The notes: generated by a model from the sequence alone, not told the origin. A stretch of 64,000 nt of DNA from Fen-1258 sp964449775 (GCA_964449775.1 CAYVBQ010000008.1:53803-117802), one strand, 5' to 3'; counted from the stretch's first letter, positions 8,804-18,030 are shown. Made by a program: numbers and translations.

Positions 8804-9739
8804 ATGAACGATATCATAAATGAAATACTTCGGCTTAAAAGAGAAAAGAACGCCGTTATTCTTTCGCACAATTATCAAATTCCTGAGATACAGGATATAG
8901 CAGATTTTGTAGGTGACTCGCTCGGGCTTTCTCAACAAGCAGCAAAAACAGATGCGGACCTAATTGTTTTTTGCGGCGTGCATTTCATGGCGGAGACTGC
9001 CTCAATTATTACGCCGGACAAAAAAGTTTTGATCCCGGATCTTGAAGCCGGTTGTTCACTTGCCTCCACAATTAATGCAGATCAACTGAAGGAGTGGAAA
9101 GAAAAAAATCCGGACGCTGTTGTTGTTTCGTATGTTAACACAACGGCGGAAGTAAAAGCCGAAAGCGATTACTGCTGCACTTCATCCAATGCCGTCAAAA
9201 TTGTAAACGCGATTCCCGGAGATAAAAAAATATTATTTCTGCCGGATCGATTTCTTGGGCAGTATGTAAGCGCTGTAACGGGACGCGAAATAGAAATATG
9301 GAACGGCGCGTGCCATGTTCACGAAAAGATCGGCGATATTGATTTCTCTGAAGCATACAAAAAACATCCAAACGCTGAATTTCTTATTCACCCCGAATGC
9401 GGATGTTCGACTTCTTGTTTACTGAAATCTCAAATGTATTTTGATTGCGCACATTCACATATCTATTCAACAGAAGGAATGATTGATTTTGTTAAGCAGT
9501 CAAACGCCGAAGAATTTGTGATCGCTACAGAAGTCGGGATTTTACATCGTTTAAAAAAAATAAAACCGCAGAGCAAATTTTATCCGATCAGCGAGCAGTC
9601 AATTTGCGAATACATGAAGATGACTACGCTTGAGAAACTTTATGACTCACTTCGGTTTGAGCAATTTGAAGTCAAGGTTCCAGAAGAATTGTCGGTTAGA
9701 GCCCGCATACCAATTGAAAGAATGCTTTCGATTTTCTGA
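8804..9739 (+). CDS. nadA: Quinolinate synthase
   Basis: NadA condenses iminoaspartate with dihydroxyacetone phosphate to give quinolinate, using an oxygen-sensitive [4Fe-4S] cluster. The 311-residue protein has the expected short bacterial length. Likely cluster ligands are the cysteines in LIVFCGVHFMAETA, WNGACHVHEKI and HPECGCSTSC. The substrate-binding SHNYQ motif is near residue 22. It closes the nadB-nadC-nadA cluster. The order B-C-A and the 43-base gap suggest a single operon. Confidence 0.96.
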   Translation: MNDIINEILRLKREKNAVILSHNYQIPEIQDIADFVGDSLGLSQQAAKTDADLIVFCGVHFMAETASIITPDKKVLIPDLEAGCSLASTINADQLKEWKEKNPDAVVVSYVNTTAEVKAESDYCCTSSNAVKIVNAIPGDKKILFLPDRFLGQYVSAVTGREIEIWNGACHVHEKIGDIDFSEAYKKHPNAEFLIHPECGCSTSCLLKSQMYFDCAHSHIYSTEGMIDFVKQSNAEEFVIATEVGILHRLKKIKPQSKFYPISEQSICEYMKMTTLEKLYDSLRFEQFEVKVPEELSVRARIPIERMLSIF

Positions 9740-9773
9740 TCTTTTTTATAAACAAAATTAACGGATATAAAAA

Positions 9774-10205
9774 ATGAAAAGAACAATTTTTATAGTGCTC
9801 ATAACGGCTTCAATTTCTGCCTTCGCTCAGGAAAGAATTAATATCACTCTTCAAGTAGAAGCGCCAACTTTGAGCGATAGCGAAAGCGTTTATGTGGCAG
9901 GGAATACATTGGAATTAGGAAATTGGAATCCGGGCAAAGTAATTCTGGATAATAAGAATAATAAAAATTGGAGGAAAACAATTGAAGTAATAAAAGGAAC
10001 CCGGCTCGAATACAAATTTACAAAAGGAAATTGGCAGACAGAGGCGTTACATGATGATGCAACGCTTCCCCAGAATTCTATTCTGATGGTGGAGCGCGAT
10101 ACAACCGTTGCAACTGTCGTAAATAATTGGCGGGATAAATTTAATTTCAAAGTCGCTGGTCAAATAACCGGAAAAATTGAATATCATAAAAATTTTGTTG
10201 AATAA
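9774..10205 (+). CDS. Exported CBM20-like starch-binding-domain protein, probably truncated
   Basis: After a signal peptide (MKRTIFIVLITASISAFAQ) the 143-residue protein is one starch-binding-like beta sandwich. It shows VYVAGNTLELGNWNPG, a W(R/K)KTIEV strand, LEYKFTKGNWQTEALHDD and a VVNNWRDKF end. In many Bacteroidota/Ignavibacteria proteins this domain is followed, after a G.ITG.(I/V)(E/K)YH linker, by an esterase-like alpha/beta hydrolase. Here the reading frame reaches GQITGKIEYHKNF and stops a few residues later. I therefore infer loss of a C-terminal enzyme domain. A 20-bp dispersed repeat begins seven bases after the stop. It may still bind glycans in the periplasm. Confidence 0.7.
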   Translation: MKRTIFIVLITASISAFAQERINITLQVEAPTLSDSESVYVAGNTLELGNWNPGKVILDNKNNKNWRKTIEVIKGTRLEYKFTKGNWQTEALHDDATLPQNSILMVERDTTVATVVNNWRDKFNFKVAGQITGKIEYHKNFVE

Positions 10206-10211
10206 TTTTAC

Positions 10212-10231
10212 CCTTTTTAGAGTAGACTCAT
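10212..10231 (+). repeat. 20-bp dispersed repeat, copy 2
   Basis: Identical to the sequence at 5461-5480. It lies seven bases after the stop of the truncated CBM20-like gene and 38 bases before the alkaline phosphatase start. Confidence 0.8.
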
Positions 10232-10269
10232 TTATTAAATGTACTATTTATTTACAGAGATAAATTTAA

Positions 10270-11562
10270 ATGAAAGCAAAAATCCTTTTACTCACATTTG
10301 TTTTTTCAATCGCATTATTTTCTCAAACCAAAAACAAAAAAACCGGTAGTGTGGTTTTCATACACCCCGATGGAACCGCGCTTGCAGATTGGAACGCACT
10401 CAGAATAATTACGGTTGGACCCGATTCCGAAATTAATTGGGATAAGCTTTCCGGAATCGGTTTGTATCAAGGGCACATAAAAAACAGAATCACTTCTTCA
10501 TCAAATGCAGGCGCAACAATTCATGCATACGGAATAAAAGTCGATCTCGATGTTTTTGGAATGGACAACGGCGATATTCCAACCGCACTTTCTGGCAAGA
10601 AGTTAAGCATAATGCAAGAAGCTAAATCAAGCGGCGTATTTACCGGAATTATAAACTCCGGTTCAATCATAGAGCCGGGCACTGCTGTTTTTGTTTCAAG
10701 TGATACTAAACGTGCGCACTACGAAGCCATAACTAAAATGGTAATAGAATCTGGTACGGACTTAATTTTTTCCGGTGGTGAAGATTGGCTGCTGCCCGTT
10801 GGTACAAAAGGAAGATTTGTTGAAAGCGGAAAAAGAACAGATGAAATTAATTTGATTTCATTTGCTGAAAAGAACGGATACAAAGTTGTTTACACCAAGG
10901 ATGAATTAATAACGCTTTCTCCAAAAGAGAAAAAAGTTCTTGGTGTGTTTGCTGCCATACATACATTTAATGATATGAGCGAAGAAGAACAGCAAAAACA
11001 AAACTTACCCAATTATGTTGAAACGGCACCAACATTAAAAGAAATGACGGATTATGCGCTGAAATTTTTTTCTGCTAAAGGCAAATTCCTTTTAGTTATA
11101 GAAGAAGAAGGAACAGATAACTTTGGGAATGCAAATAATGCACAAGGAAAGTTGGCTGCATTAAAACGCGCAGATGATGCAATAGGTTCTTTAATTGATT
11201 TTATTAAGAAGAATTCAAGCACATTGTTGGTTACTGCTGCAGATAGCGAAGCCGGCGGAATGGAAATTGCCGGATATGAAGTAAAACCGCTTGAAGCAAA
11301 TACTCCTTTACCAGCACGTGATCCAAATGGTTCTCCAATTGATGGAATTAAAGGAACAGCTACCCTTCCATTTATCTCTGCACCGGATAAACAAGGAAAT
11401 AGATTTCCATTTGGAATTGCATGGTCTTCTTTTGGTGATGTTACCGGTTCTGTTATTGCACGCGCTCACGGTTTGAACGCAGAAAAAATGAAAGGAAAAA
11501 TCGACAACACATTTATCTATAAGTTAATGTATCTAACTTTGTTTGGTAAATCTTTGAACTAA
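10270..11562 (+). CDS. Alkaline phosphatase family protein
   Basis: The 430-residue exported protein (signal peptide MKAKILLLTFVFSIALFSQ) has the alkaline phosphatase fold. Metal-binding signatures include FIHPDGTALADWNALR near the N-terminus, LLVIEEEGTDNFGNAN and VTAADSEAGGMEIAG, with a late ARAHGLNAEKM histidine. It would hydrolyse phosphate monoesters in the periplasm. The nucleophile region reads SSSNAGATIHAYG where classical enzymes have a DSAATATA-type sequence. A serine is still at the nucleophile position, but the preceding Asp is replaced. Similar divergent sequences exist in environmental homologues, so activity is likely but substrate preference is uncertain. Confidence 0.85.
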   Translation: MKAKILLLTFVFSIALFSQTKNKKTGSVVFIHPDGTALADWNALRIITVGPDSEINWDKLSGIGLYQGHIKNRITSSSNAGATIHAYGIKVDLDVFGMDNGDIPTALSGKKLSIMQEAKSSGVFTGIINSGSIIEPGTAVFVSSDTKRAHYEAITKMVIESGTDLIFSGGEDWLLPVGTKGRFVESGKRTDEINLISFAEKNGYKVVYTKDELITLSPKEKKVLGVFAAIHTFNDMSEEEQQKQNLPNYVETAPTLKEMTDYALKFFSAKGKFLLVIEEEGTDNFGNANNAQGKLAALKRADDAIGSLIDFIKKNSSTLLVTAADSEAGGMEIAGYEVKPLEANTPLPARDPNGSPIDGIKGTATLPFISAPDKQGNRFPFGIAWSSFGDVTGSVIARAHGLNAEKMKGKIDNTFIYKLMYLTLFGKSLN

Positions 11563-11580
11563 ATATATTTTCTAAATTTT

Positions 11581-11625
11581 TGCCACATTCAATTAATTGT
11601 AAAATATTGGTGTGGCATTTTTTTT
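11581..11625 (+). terminator. Rho-independent terminator after the alkaline phosphatase gene
   Basis: The inverted repeat TGCCACA (11581-11587) and TGTGGCA (11611-11617) is followed by eight T residues (11618-11625). It begins 18 bases after the phosphatase stop codon. The 23-base loop is long but the T-run is strong. Confidence 0.75.
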
Positions 11626-11671
11626 GATATTTGTGTAAGCTTAATCACAATTAATAGCAAGATAATACTCA

Positions 11672-12226
11672 ATGAAAATACTTGTCGGCTCTAAAAATCC
11701 GGTTAAGATCGATTCTGTAAAAGAAGCATTCGCAAATTATTTTGAGGGGATCGATGTAGTTGGTGTTGATGTTGATTCGGAAGTTTCTGTTCAACCAATC
11801 AACGACGAAACATTCATCGGTGCCAAGAATCGAGCAATGAAGTTATACGAGTACAACAGTCTACATAAATTGAACGCTGAATTTTTTGTTGGCATTGAAG
11901 GAGGAATAACCAATCAGTTTGGAAATTGGTTTGCATTTGGCTGTATGTGCGTTGTTGATAAAGAGGGAAGGGTTGGTTTTGGAACTTCTCCACATTTTGA
12001 ATTACCACCTACCGTAGTTGAAAAGTTATTACAAGGAGCTGAGCTTGGCGAAGTGATGGATGTAATTATGAATCAACAGAACACAAAGCAGAAGCATGGC
12101 GCCATCGGTTTCTTCACAAACGGGGTGATGAATAGAAAAGAGCTCTACATTGAAGGTTTGAAAGTTGCGGTAATTCCGTTTTTACATAAAGAATTGTTTT
12201 TCAATTTTACCCCGGATTCGGAATGA
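11672..12226 (+). CDS. yjjX: Non-canonical purine NTP phosphatase (inosine/xanthosine triphosphatase family)
   Basis: The 184-residue protein matches the YjjX/DUF84 family, which hydrolyses ITP and XTP and so keeps deaminated purines out of nucleic acids. Recognisable features are the N-terminal GSKNPVKIDSVKEAF phosphate-binding motif, DSEVSVQPINDETFIGAKNRA, EFFVGIEGGI and the C-terminal TKQKHGAIGFFTNG. The length is normal. It is probably its own transcript, since it follows a terminator and its start lies 55 bases after the last stem base. Confidence 0.9.
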   Translation: MKILVGSKNPVKIDSVKEAFANYFEGIDVVGVDVDSEVSVQPINDETFIGAKNRAMKLYEYNSLHKLNAEFFVGIEGGITNQFGNWFAFGCMCVVDKEGRVGFGTSPHFELPPTVVEKLLQGAELGEVMDVIMNQQNTKQKHGAIGFFTNGVMNRKELYIEGLKVAVIPFLHKELFFNFTPDSE

Positions 12227-12341
12227 GTATGATCAAGAGCGAGAAGATTAAAGAAGAGAAAAATGACTCTACTGATTTATTAGATTGCTGCATTTACGAG
12301 TAAACTTTTCATATTTTTATATAGACATTATAAAACACCTA

Positions 12342-15300
12342 ATGACACAAACTAAAATCATACTTTCAGAACTTCAAAGTCTTATTCAAAAAAACAGTAT
12401 TGACATTGCTAGTTTTTTTTCCGTAGAACAAGAATTTACTTATGACCCAATCAAACATTACATTAAAGCGATTTCGGAATTTCAGACTAAGCCAGAGACG
12501 GCTTCACATGAACTTTTCCGCTCAATCATTAAGGATACTCTAAAAATAGAAGCATTTAACGAAGTTAAAATTGGAAATGGCTTTGTTGACTTTGCAATAA
12601 AAGAGAACGTAGGCAATCCGCTTCTTATAGAATTAAAACCTTTGTTTAAGTTCATCAAGTCCAAAGGTGTTTTGAAAGCCGAGGAACTTGATTTTACAGA
12701 TCACAAAAACCAAGTACTTAAATACCTTAGAACAAACGAATATGTTATTCTTACTAATCTGAAAGAAGCATTTCTCTTTAGTCGAAATGCAATAATAGAC
12801 TTTGAACCATTTGCTTCTCTTAGTTTTGCAGAACTTCTACATAGTTTTATTCGATACCAAAACCTTTGGGATACGTTAAGAAAAATAGAAGATCAGAATA
12901 TTAAAGTCGATCTTGATAAATCCTTCTTCGAGGATCTCAAAAACTGGTATAATGAATTTAAGTCAATCCGATTCATTGAAAATGATAAATTCACTAATGA
13001 AGAACTAATTGTACTGCTTCTTAATAAAATCATTTTTATTAAAACGCTAGATGATTTTGGGCTAATTCAATTTAATCAGATTGTAGATGAATATTTAAAT
13101 AAGAAAGAAAAATGGGGGGCAAAGGGCAGCGAAAAAATCTTAACAAGATTTTTTACTGAATTGGAAGAATATTTTAACGACTTCTATGATACCGAACTCT
13201 TTAAGGAAAAATTCTGGAATTATGTTGTAAAGGATAAGAGCAACACCGATAATTTCATGAACACTTTCGAACGTACCCTGGGTCTTGATAATTGGAACCG
13301 TACTTTCGGACGTGGAATGCTGCATTACCAATATAGATGGATTGATGAGGATATCTTTGGAAAAGCATACGAAACTTTTATTGCTGAAAACAAAAAAGAT
13401 TCCGGGATTTTTTATACTCCAAAAGATATAACCCAATACATGGCAAAAAAACTTGTAGATCAGTTATTTATGCCCGTGGTTAGTGAAATAGTATTGGCGT
13501 TGGACAAAGATAGTACAAACCTTGAGACAGCCGATCAACTAATAGAAGAACTTTATAACATTAGGATAATAGATACAGCGGCTGGTAGCGGAAGCTTTCT
13601 AATAAAAATATTACGTGAAATCTACAATTGCTATCAAATGATTGAAAACCAAACAAGCTGGGTAAGTAAATTAGCCGGAACTGATTTATTTGATCAGCCA
13701 AAAAATTATCAGGATGCGAAGACGTTCAGACAAAAACATTTCTTTAATTCAACAAATGCATCGCAACTTCAGCAGATATCAAAAATAGTTTTGAGACATA
13801 TTTACGCAGCGGATATTGATGAGCGCGCGCTTGAAACAGCTAAAACTAACATTTGGAAAGAAGCAATTAAGCTTAATCCGCGAATTTATAACTACAAAAA
13901 CCTCAATGGGGAAAACAACCACATACTTCCTAATCTCGAATTAAATTTTATCTGCGGTGATACGATTGCCGATCTTCCAATCGATCTTCAACTTAAAATT
14001 ATTAGTGAAGAATTTAGTAGTGAAATTAAGAGATTGCATGAAATTAGAAGTGGTTATCTGAATAATCCATTTTATCCAGACCTCATTGACGAAGCTTTAG
14101 GAATTAAACGAAAAATATTTGAGCGACTAAAAATAGAATTACCGCTAATTGAAAATCCCGTTTTTGTCTGTATGGATTTCTTCTTCTGTTACTTTGATGA
14201 AGAGGGGAAAATTCTCGAAGAGGAGAAGAGAGGGTTTCATGGCGCTATCGGCAATCCACCATGGGAGGCTATTAAACCCGTAGAAAAAGAATTTGCCCAC
14301 AAGGGTAAGGGCGAAATTGATATTCTTACTTTCAAAAAATGGTTTGAAGAAAAACTCACAACCGATGATGAATTCCGTGGCGAATGGGAAAAATATACCG
14401 AGTTCTATGAGAATTATAAATCTCATATGTGTTCTAGGTACATCTATCAGGGTGTCGGCGATCTGAACTATTACAAATTATTCTTAGAAAAAGACCTTGA
14501 ACTTGTTAGAAGTGGCGGAGCCATTAACATTCTAATACCATCTGGTTTTCAAACGGATAAAGGATGTTCCGAATTACGCGATTTACTTATTAATAAAAAT
14601 CAATTACACGAACTTGTTTCATTCGAAAACCGCGGCTACACACGCACCGTTAACGGTGAGGAAAAAACTATGCGCCTTTTTCCGGAAGTCGACAGCCGTT
14701 TTAAATTCACCATCGTTAACGCCTCAAAGCAGCCTACTCATCCGTTCAACACTTTTGATGCAAAGTTTTACATGCACGATCCGGATGAGTTATATAATAG
14801 AATTCCGATAAATTATAACATTGAAATGGTTAGGAAATTTTCTCCGGAGAATCTCTCCATTATGGAGTTCAGAACTGAGAAAGATTATGAGCTATGTAAA
14901 AAAATTCGTGCAGAGCATACTTTGTTTGGAGAGCTTGGTTACAACCTATATACAGAATTTCACATGACAAACGACAGCAGTCTCTTCCACCGTAAGGAAG
15001 AGATTGAGAAGAAAAAGGATCAAAATAAAGTTCTTCCTCTGTATGAAGGTAAAATGATTCATCAATTCAATTCCGCTTTTGATGAACCGAAATATTTTAT
15101 CTATGAAAAAGAAGCCAGAGAACAATTACTGCAAACTGAATTACGCAGCATTAAAAGACAATTCGATTTGGATGAAAAAGAAATTAAAAAATTAAAAATA
15201 GATTTGGAATATCAGAATTACCGGCTTGCTTATAGAGCAATTGGGAGCTCGACAAACGAGCGGTCACTCATTTCATCTATAATTCCACCCAAAAGTTTTA

Positions 15301-15785
15301 TCGGTCACTCAATGAATTATTTGCGAAGCTATAATTATGAATTTTCGAAAGGAAAATTAAAACAAACACAGACTTCTTATGAGGAAGTAATTGTAATACT
15401 GAGTTTATTAAACTCGTTGACGCTAAATTATTACATACGCAATAAAATTTCTGCAAACCTCACAATGAATTTTATTTACGAACTTCCGTTCCCCGAGTTA
15501 ACTAAAAAACAAAAAGACTATTTAACCACCGCAGGCTTAAACCTATTAGCCAGCTACAACGAGAAGAAAGTGTTTAATAAACTTTTCACCGAATGTGGTT
15601 TTACACCCAAGATAAAAATTAATTCAATAAAAATTAGAGCAGAGTTAGAGCTTTTTATAGCAAAAGAAATTTACGGATTGACCGATGAAGAATGGTCTCA
15701 CTTAACCTCAACATTTACATTCGGTGGGGATACCGAAACCCGACAAGAACTTACCGAAATAATAGAACTATCATTGAAGCAATGA
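12342..15785 (+). CDS. Type IIG restriction-modification enzyme (Eco57I-like, fused endonuclease/methyltransferase)
   Basis: This 1147-residue protein combines cleavage and methylation in one chain. The N-terminal region has a PD-(D/E)xK-like core with Asp in GNGFVDFAIK (about 83) and ELK at about 97-99. A helical connector follows. The N6-adenine methyltransferase core has SAM motif I DTAAGSGSF near residue 410 and catalytic NPPW near residue 635. The remaining 450 residues hold the target-recognition region (ILIPSGFQTDKG, LYEGKMIHQF, GELGYNLYTE). No separate specificity or endonuclease subunit lies nearby, consistent with a stand-alone system. I start at the ATG at 12342; an in-frame TTG at 12285 would add 19 unlikely residues. 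The recognition site is unknown. Confidence 0.9.
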   Translation: MTQTKIILSELQSLIQKNSIDIASFFSVEQEFTYDPIKHYIKAISEFQTKPETASHELFRSIIKDTLKIEAFNEVKIGNGFVDFAIKENVGNPLLIELKPLFKFIKSKGVLKAEELDFTDHKNQVLKYLRTNEYVILTNLKEAFLFSRNAIIDFEPFASLSFAELLHSFIRYQNLWDTLRKIEDQNIKVDLDKSFFEDLKNWYNEFKSIRFIENDKFTNEELIVLLLNKIIFIKTLDDFGLIQFNQIVDEYLNKKEKWGAKGSEKILTRFFTELEEYFNDFYDTELFKEKFWNYVVKDKSNTDNFMNTFERTLGLDNWNRTFGRGMLHYQYRWIDEDIFGKAYETFIAENKKDSGIFYTPKDITQYMAKKLVDQLFMPVVSEIVLALDKDSTNLETADQLIEELYNIRIIDTAAGSGSFLIKILREIYNCYQMIENQTSWVSKLAGTDLFDQPKNYQDAKTFRQKHFFNSTNASQLQQISKIVLRHIYAADIDERALETAKTNIWKEAIKLNPRIYNYKNLNGENNHILPNLELNFICGDTIADLPIDLQLKIISEEFSSEIKRLHEIRSGYLNNPFYPDLIDEALGIKRKIFERLKIELPLIENPVFVCMDFFFCYFDEEGKILEEEKRGFHGAIGNPPWEAIKPVEKEFAHKGKGEIDILTFKKWFEEKLTTDDEFRGEWEKYTEFYENYKSHMCSRYIYQGVGDLNYYKLFLEKDLELVRSGGAINILIPSGFQTDKGCSELRDLLINKNQLHELVSFENRGYTRTVNGEEKTMRLFPEVDSRFKFTIVNASKQPTHPFNTFDAKFYMHDPDELYNRIPINYNIEMVRKFSPENLSIMEFRTEKDYELCKKIRAEHTLFGELGYNLYTEFHMTNDSSLFHRKEEIEKKKDQNKVLPLYEGKMIHQFNSAFDEPKYFIYEKEAREQLLQTELRSIKRQFDLDEKEIKKLKIDLEYQNYRLAYRAIGSSTNERSLISSIIPPKSFIGHSMNYLRSYNYEFSKGKLKQTQTSYEEVIVILSLLNSLTLNYYIRNKISANLTMNFIYELPFPELTKKQKDYLTTAGLNLLASYNEKKVFNKLFTECGFTPKIKINSIKIRAELELFIAKEIYGLTDEEWSHLTSTFTFGGDTETRQELTEIIELSLKQ

Positions 15786-15844
15786 TGTATCTTAATCTTA
15801 ATTGTAACCACGATTTCGCTCATGCTCTCGTATCTTGATCTGAA

Positions 15845-15880
15845 GAGCAAGAACACGATCAAGATCATGAGCACGATCAC
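15845..15880 (+). repeat. GANCAN hexamer tract
   Basis: Six consecutive hexamers of the form GANCAN (gagcaa, gaacac, gatcaa, gatcat, gagcac, gatcac) lie between the restriction gene and the PhzF gene. If translated they would read Glu/Asp-Gln/His alternation, but an in-frame TGA at 15836 and the lack of a start argue against coding. A related tract is at 40201-40230. Confidence 0.8.
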
Positions 15881-15903
15881 GAAAAAATGACGAAGGAGAT
15901 TAT

Positions 15904-16692
15904 ATGACTCTACCATTCTATCAGGTTGATGCATTCACATCAAAATTATTTGGGGGAAATCCCGCTGCGGTTGTGCCGCTCGAAAAATGGTTGGATGACA
16001 AAACTCTTCAAAATATTGCGGCAGAAAATAATTTGTCCGAGACCGCTTTCTTTGTTAAAGAAAGAGAGCACTATCACATTCGATGGATGACTCCGGTAAA
16101 TGAAGTTCCTTTGTGCGGACATGCTACACTCGCTTCTGCATATGTGATTTTCAATTTCATTGAAAAAGATGCTGCCAAAATTAAATTTATGTCTAAGAGC
16201 GGTGAACTGATCGTTGCCAGAGAGGGAGATTTACTAACTCTTGATTTTCCGACGCATAAGCCAATACCATTAGTGATGAATGAAACAATTAAAAAATGTT
16301 TCGATAAAAAACCGCTCGAAGTTTTAGAAAATGGATTTTACCTACTTATCATTTTTGATTCGGAAGAATACATTCGGAATTTCCAGCCAAACTTCGAATT
16401 GATAAAACAGATACACCCACACGCTGTTATAGTTTCTGCGAAAGGAGATCAAGCCGATTTTGTTTCTCGCATGTTTGCGCCTAACGAAGGAATTGATGAG
16501 GACCCGGTAACCGGATCGGCACACACAGTTCTAATCCCTTATTGGTCAGAAAAGCTGGGTAAGAAAAATTTTCGTGCGCTTCAAGTTTCAAAGAGAATGG
16601 GAGAGCTTTTTTGTGAAGACTGCGGGGATCGAGTTAGAATATCGGGCAACGCGGTACTCTATGCCACCGGAAACGTATTTTTAGGTTTATAA
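15904..16692 (+). CDS. PhzF family isomerase/epimerase-like protein
   Basis: The 262-residue protein has the PhzF double hot-dog fold signatures: FYQVDAFTSKLFGGNPAAVV at the start, the catalytic glutamate in NLSETAFFV (about residue 46), VPLCGHATLASAYV and DEDPVTGSAHTVLIPYW. Characterised members isomerise trans-2,3-dihydro-3-hydroxyanthranilate in phenazine synthesis. Most stand-alone homologues in other bacteria have unknown substrates, and no phenazine genes are present here. AAGGAG lies upstream of the ATG at 15904. It is preceded by a hexamer repeat tract. Confidence 0.9.
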   Translation: MTLPFYQVDAFTSKLFGGNPAAVVPLEKWLDDKTLQNIAAENNLSETAFFVKEREHYHIRWMTPVNEVPLCGHATLASAYVIFNFIEKDAAKIKFMSKSGELIVAREGDLLTLDFPTHKPIPLVMNETIKKCFDKKPLEVLENGFYLLIIFDSEEYIRNFQPNFELIKQIHPHAVIVSAKGDQADFVSRMFAPNEGIDEDPVTGSAHTVLIPYWSEKLGKKNFRALQVSKRMGELFCEDCGDRVRISGNAVLYATGNVFLGL

Positions 16693-16791
16693 TTAAGATA
16701 ATTTCCTGCATATTATCCCCAAGTCTTTTGACTTTTATTTATTTTTATTAATAACAAAACTATGATTTTTTCCTGTTGGACTAAGTTTGAT

Positions 16792-18012
16792 ATGAAATAT
16801 TTTCGTGGTATGATATTACTGTTTCTGTTTGGCTTCGTGTTCTCGTGCGAGGCACCAAGGCTCAATCCGCTCGATCCACAAAATCCCGATTCTAATATTG
16901 GGCAGATTGATGGATATGTATATTCCCGTCCGCACGATCCGTTGCCAAATGCTAAGATTACTTTGAAGTGGCAAAATATTTCTATCGAGACTGATGCACA
17001 AGGATATTATAAATTCGATAATATTGAAATAGTTGACGGAATAGTTTATTTCGAAAAGCAAGGACTGAAAAAAGATTCTATACGTGTTTTATGGAACAGA
17101 CAAAAAAGTATCCGGCTTGAAGAAAAAACATTGGACTATTCAATGGGTCAGATAGATGGCACGGTAAAAGCTGCCGCACCCTCAAGCAAATCTTTAAGCG
17201 GAGTTAAAGTTTTTTGGAAAAATCAAAACGTACAATTAGCAACAGATTCGCAAGGAAATTTTAATTTCAGCAATATTTCCTACAGCAATGGATGGATGTT
17301 TTTCGAAATTGATGGATATAGCAAGGATTCGCTTTTTATTGATTTTAGTGGTTATGTTGAAAAAGTAAAACATCTCAACATCATATATCTAAATTCAATA
17401 CCCAAACTCAATGATCTTAAAATATTCACAAGCGTCCTTAATAGATATCCAGACGTACAGAATGATTCCTTATTTATCAAAGCAAACATATCCGACGCGG
17501 AGAACGATGTTGATTCTGTCTTTGTGCAATGCACGGAATTAAACATAAACAAGAAGCTTCCGCTAAATTCAGCTTCGGGTTATTACGAAAATAAATTTTC
17601 CCCGGGCGACTTGAATCTAAATTTTCTTGACGAAGGTATTGGAAAAGATTTTAAAATAATTGTTAAAGACAAATCGAAAAAAAGTTTTAACGTCGGCTTC
17701 TCAACAATAAAAAGAGTTATAAGAAAGGATATTATTTTTCGGTCTCCCGCAAATTTAGAAATCGTGAAAAAGCCAACTAAATTTATATGGGAAAGATTTT
17801 TACCAGGATTTAATTTTAAATATATGTTCGAAATATATAAAAATACGTTCCCCCCCGTTCTGGTGAAACAATGGGTTGATATATCAAAAGAAGAAGTTGA
17901 ATTTACTCCGACTATAGATTTACCGCCGGGAGAATACGTTTGGGTCATCTGGGCAGTAGATGATTTTCAGAACAGAGCCCGTTCTCTATACGCATCTTTT
18001 GTTGTTCAATAA
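16792..18012 (+). CDS. Lipoprotein with two carboxypeptidase-regulatory-like repeats
   Basis: The start at 16792 gives the signal MKYFRGMILLFLFGFVFSC with a lipobox cysteine at residue 19; an ATG at 16762 would add ten residues. Two homologous beta-sandwich units follow, at about 38-110 and 120-195. Each begins with GQIDG(Y/T)V and contains (T/L)(D)(A/S)QG(Y/N)(Y/F)(K/N)F. A later region ends in an Ig-like FTPTIDLPPGEYVWVIWAVDD segment. The protein is probably anchored in the outer membrane or periplasm. It lies 18 bases upstream of a sigma-54 activator gene and may be the first gene of a signalling operon reaching 23708. Confidence 0.75.
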   Translation: MKYFRGMILLFLFGFVFSCEAPRLNPLDPQNPDSNIGQIDGYVYSRPHDPLPNAKITLKWQNISIETDAQGYYKFDNIEIVDGIVYFEKQGLKKDSIRVLWNRQKSIRLEEKTLDYSMGQIDGTVKAAAPSSKSLSGVKVFWKNQNVQLATDSQGNFNFSNISYSNGWMFFEIDGYSKDSLFIDFSGYVEKVKHLNIIYLNSIPKLNDLKIFTSVLNRYPDVQNDSLFIKANISDAENDVDSVFVQCTELNINKKLPLNSASGYYENKFSPGDLNLNFLDEGIGKDFKIIVKDKSKKSFNVGFSTIKRVIRKDIIFRSPANLEIVKKPTKFIWERFLPGFNFKYMFEIYKNTFPPVLVKQWVDISKEEVEFTPTIDLPPGEYVWVIWAVDDFQNRARSLYASFVVQ

Positions 18013-18030
18013 AAAATAGTTAGCTCAAAA

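Noticed and set aside
12285..12341. TTG start for the restriction enzyme
   Set aside because: The 19 extra residues are hydrophobic and unlike the family start, and the ATG at 12342 precedes the recognisable domain.
15845..15880. CRISPR array
   Set aside because: The repeat unit is six bases with no spacers, and no cas genes are present.
15845..15902. Coding of a Glu/Asp-His metal-binding tail by the hexamer tract
   Set aside because: An in-frame TGA lies at 15836, no start codon follows it, and the frame ends at 15902 without a domain.
15904..16692. Phenazine biosynthesis locus
   Set aside because: Only a PhzF-like protein is present. No other phz gene is in the window, and most PhzF relatives are unrelated to phenazines.
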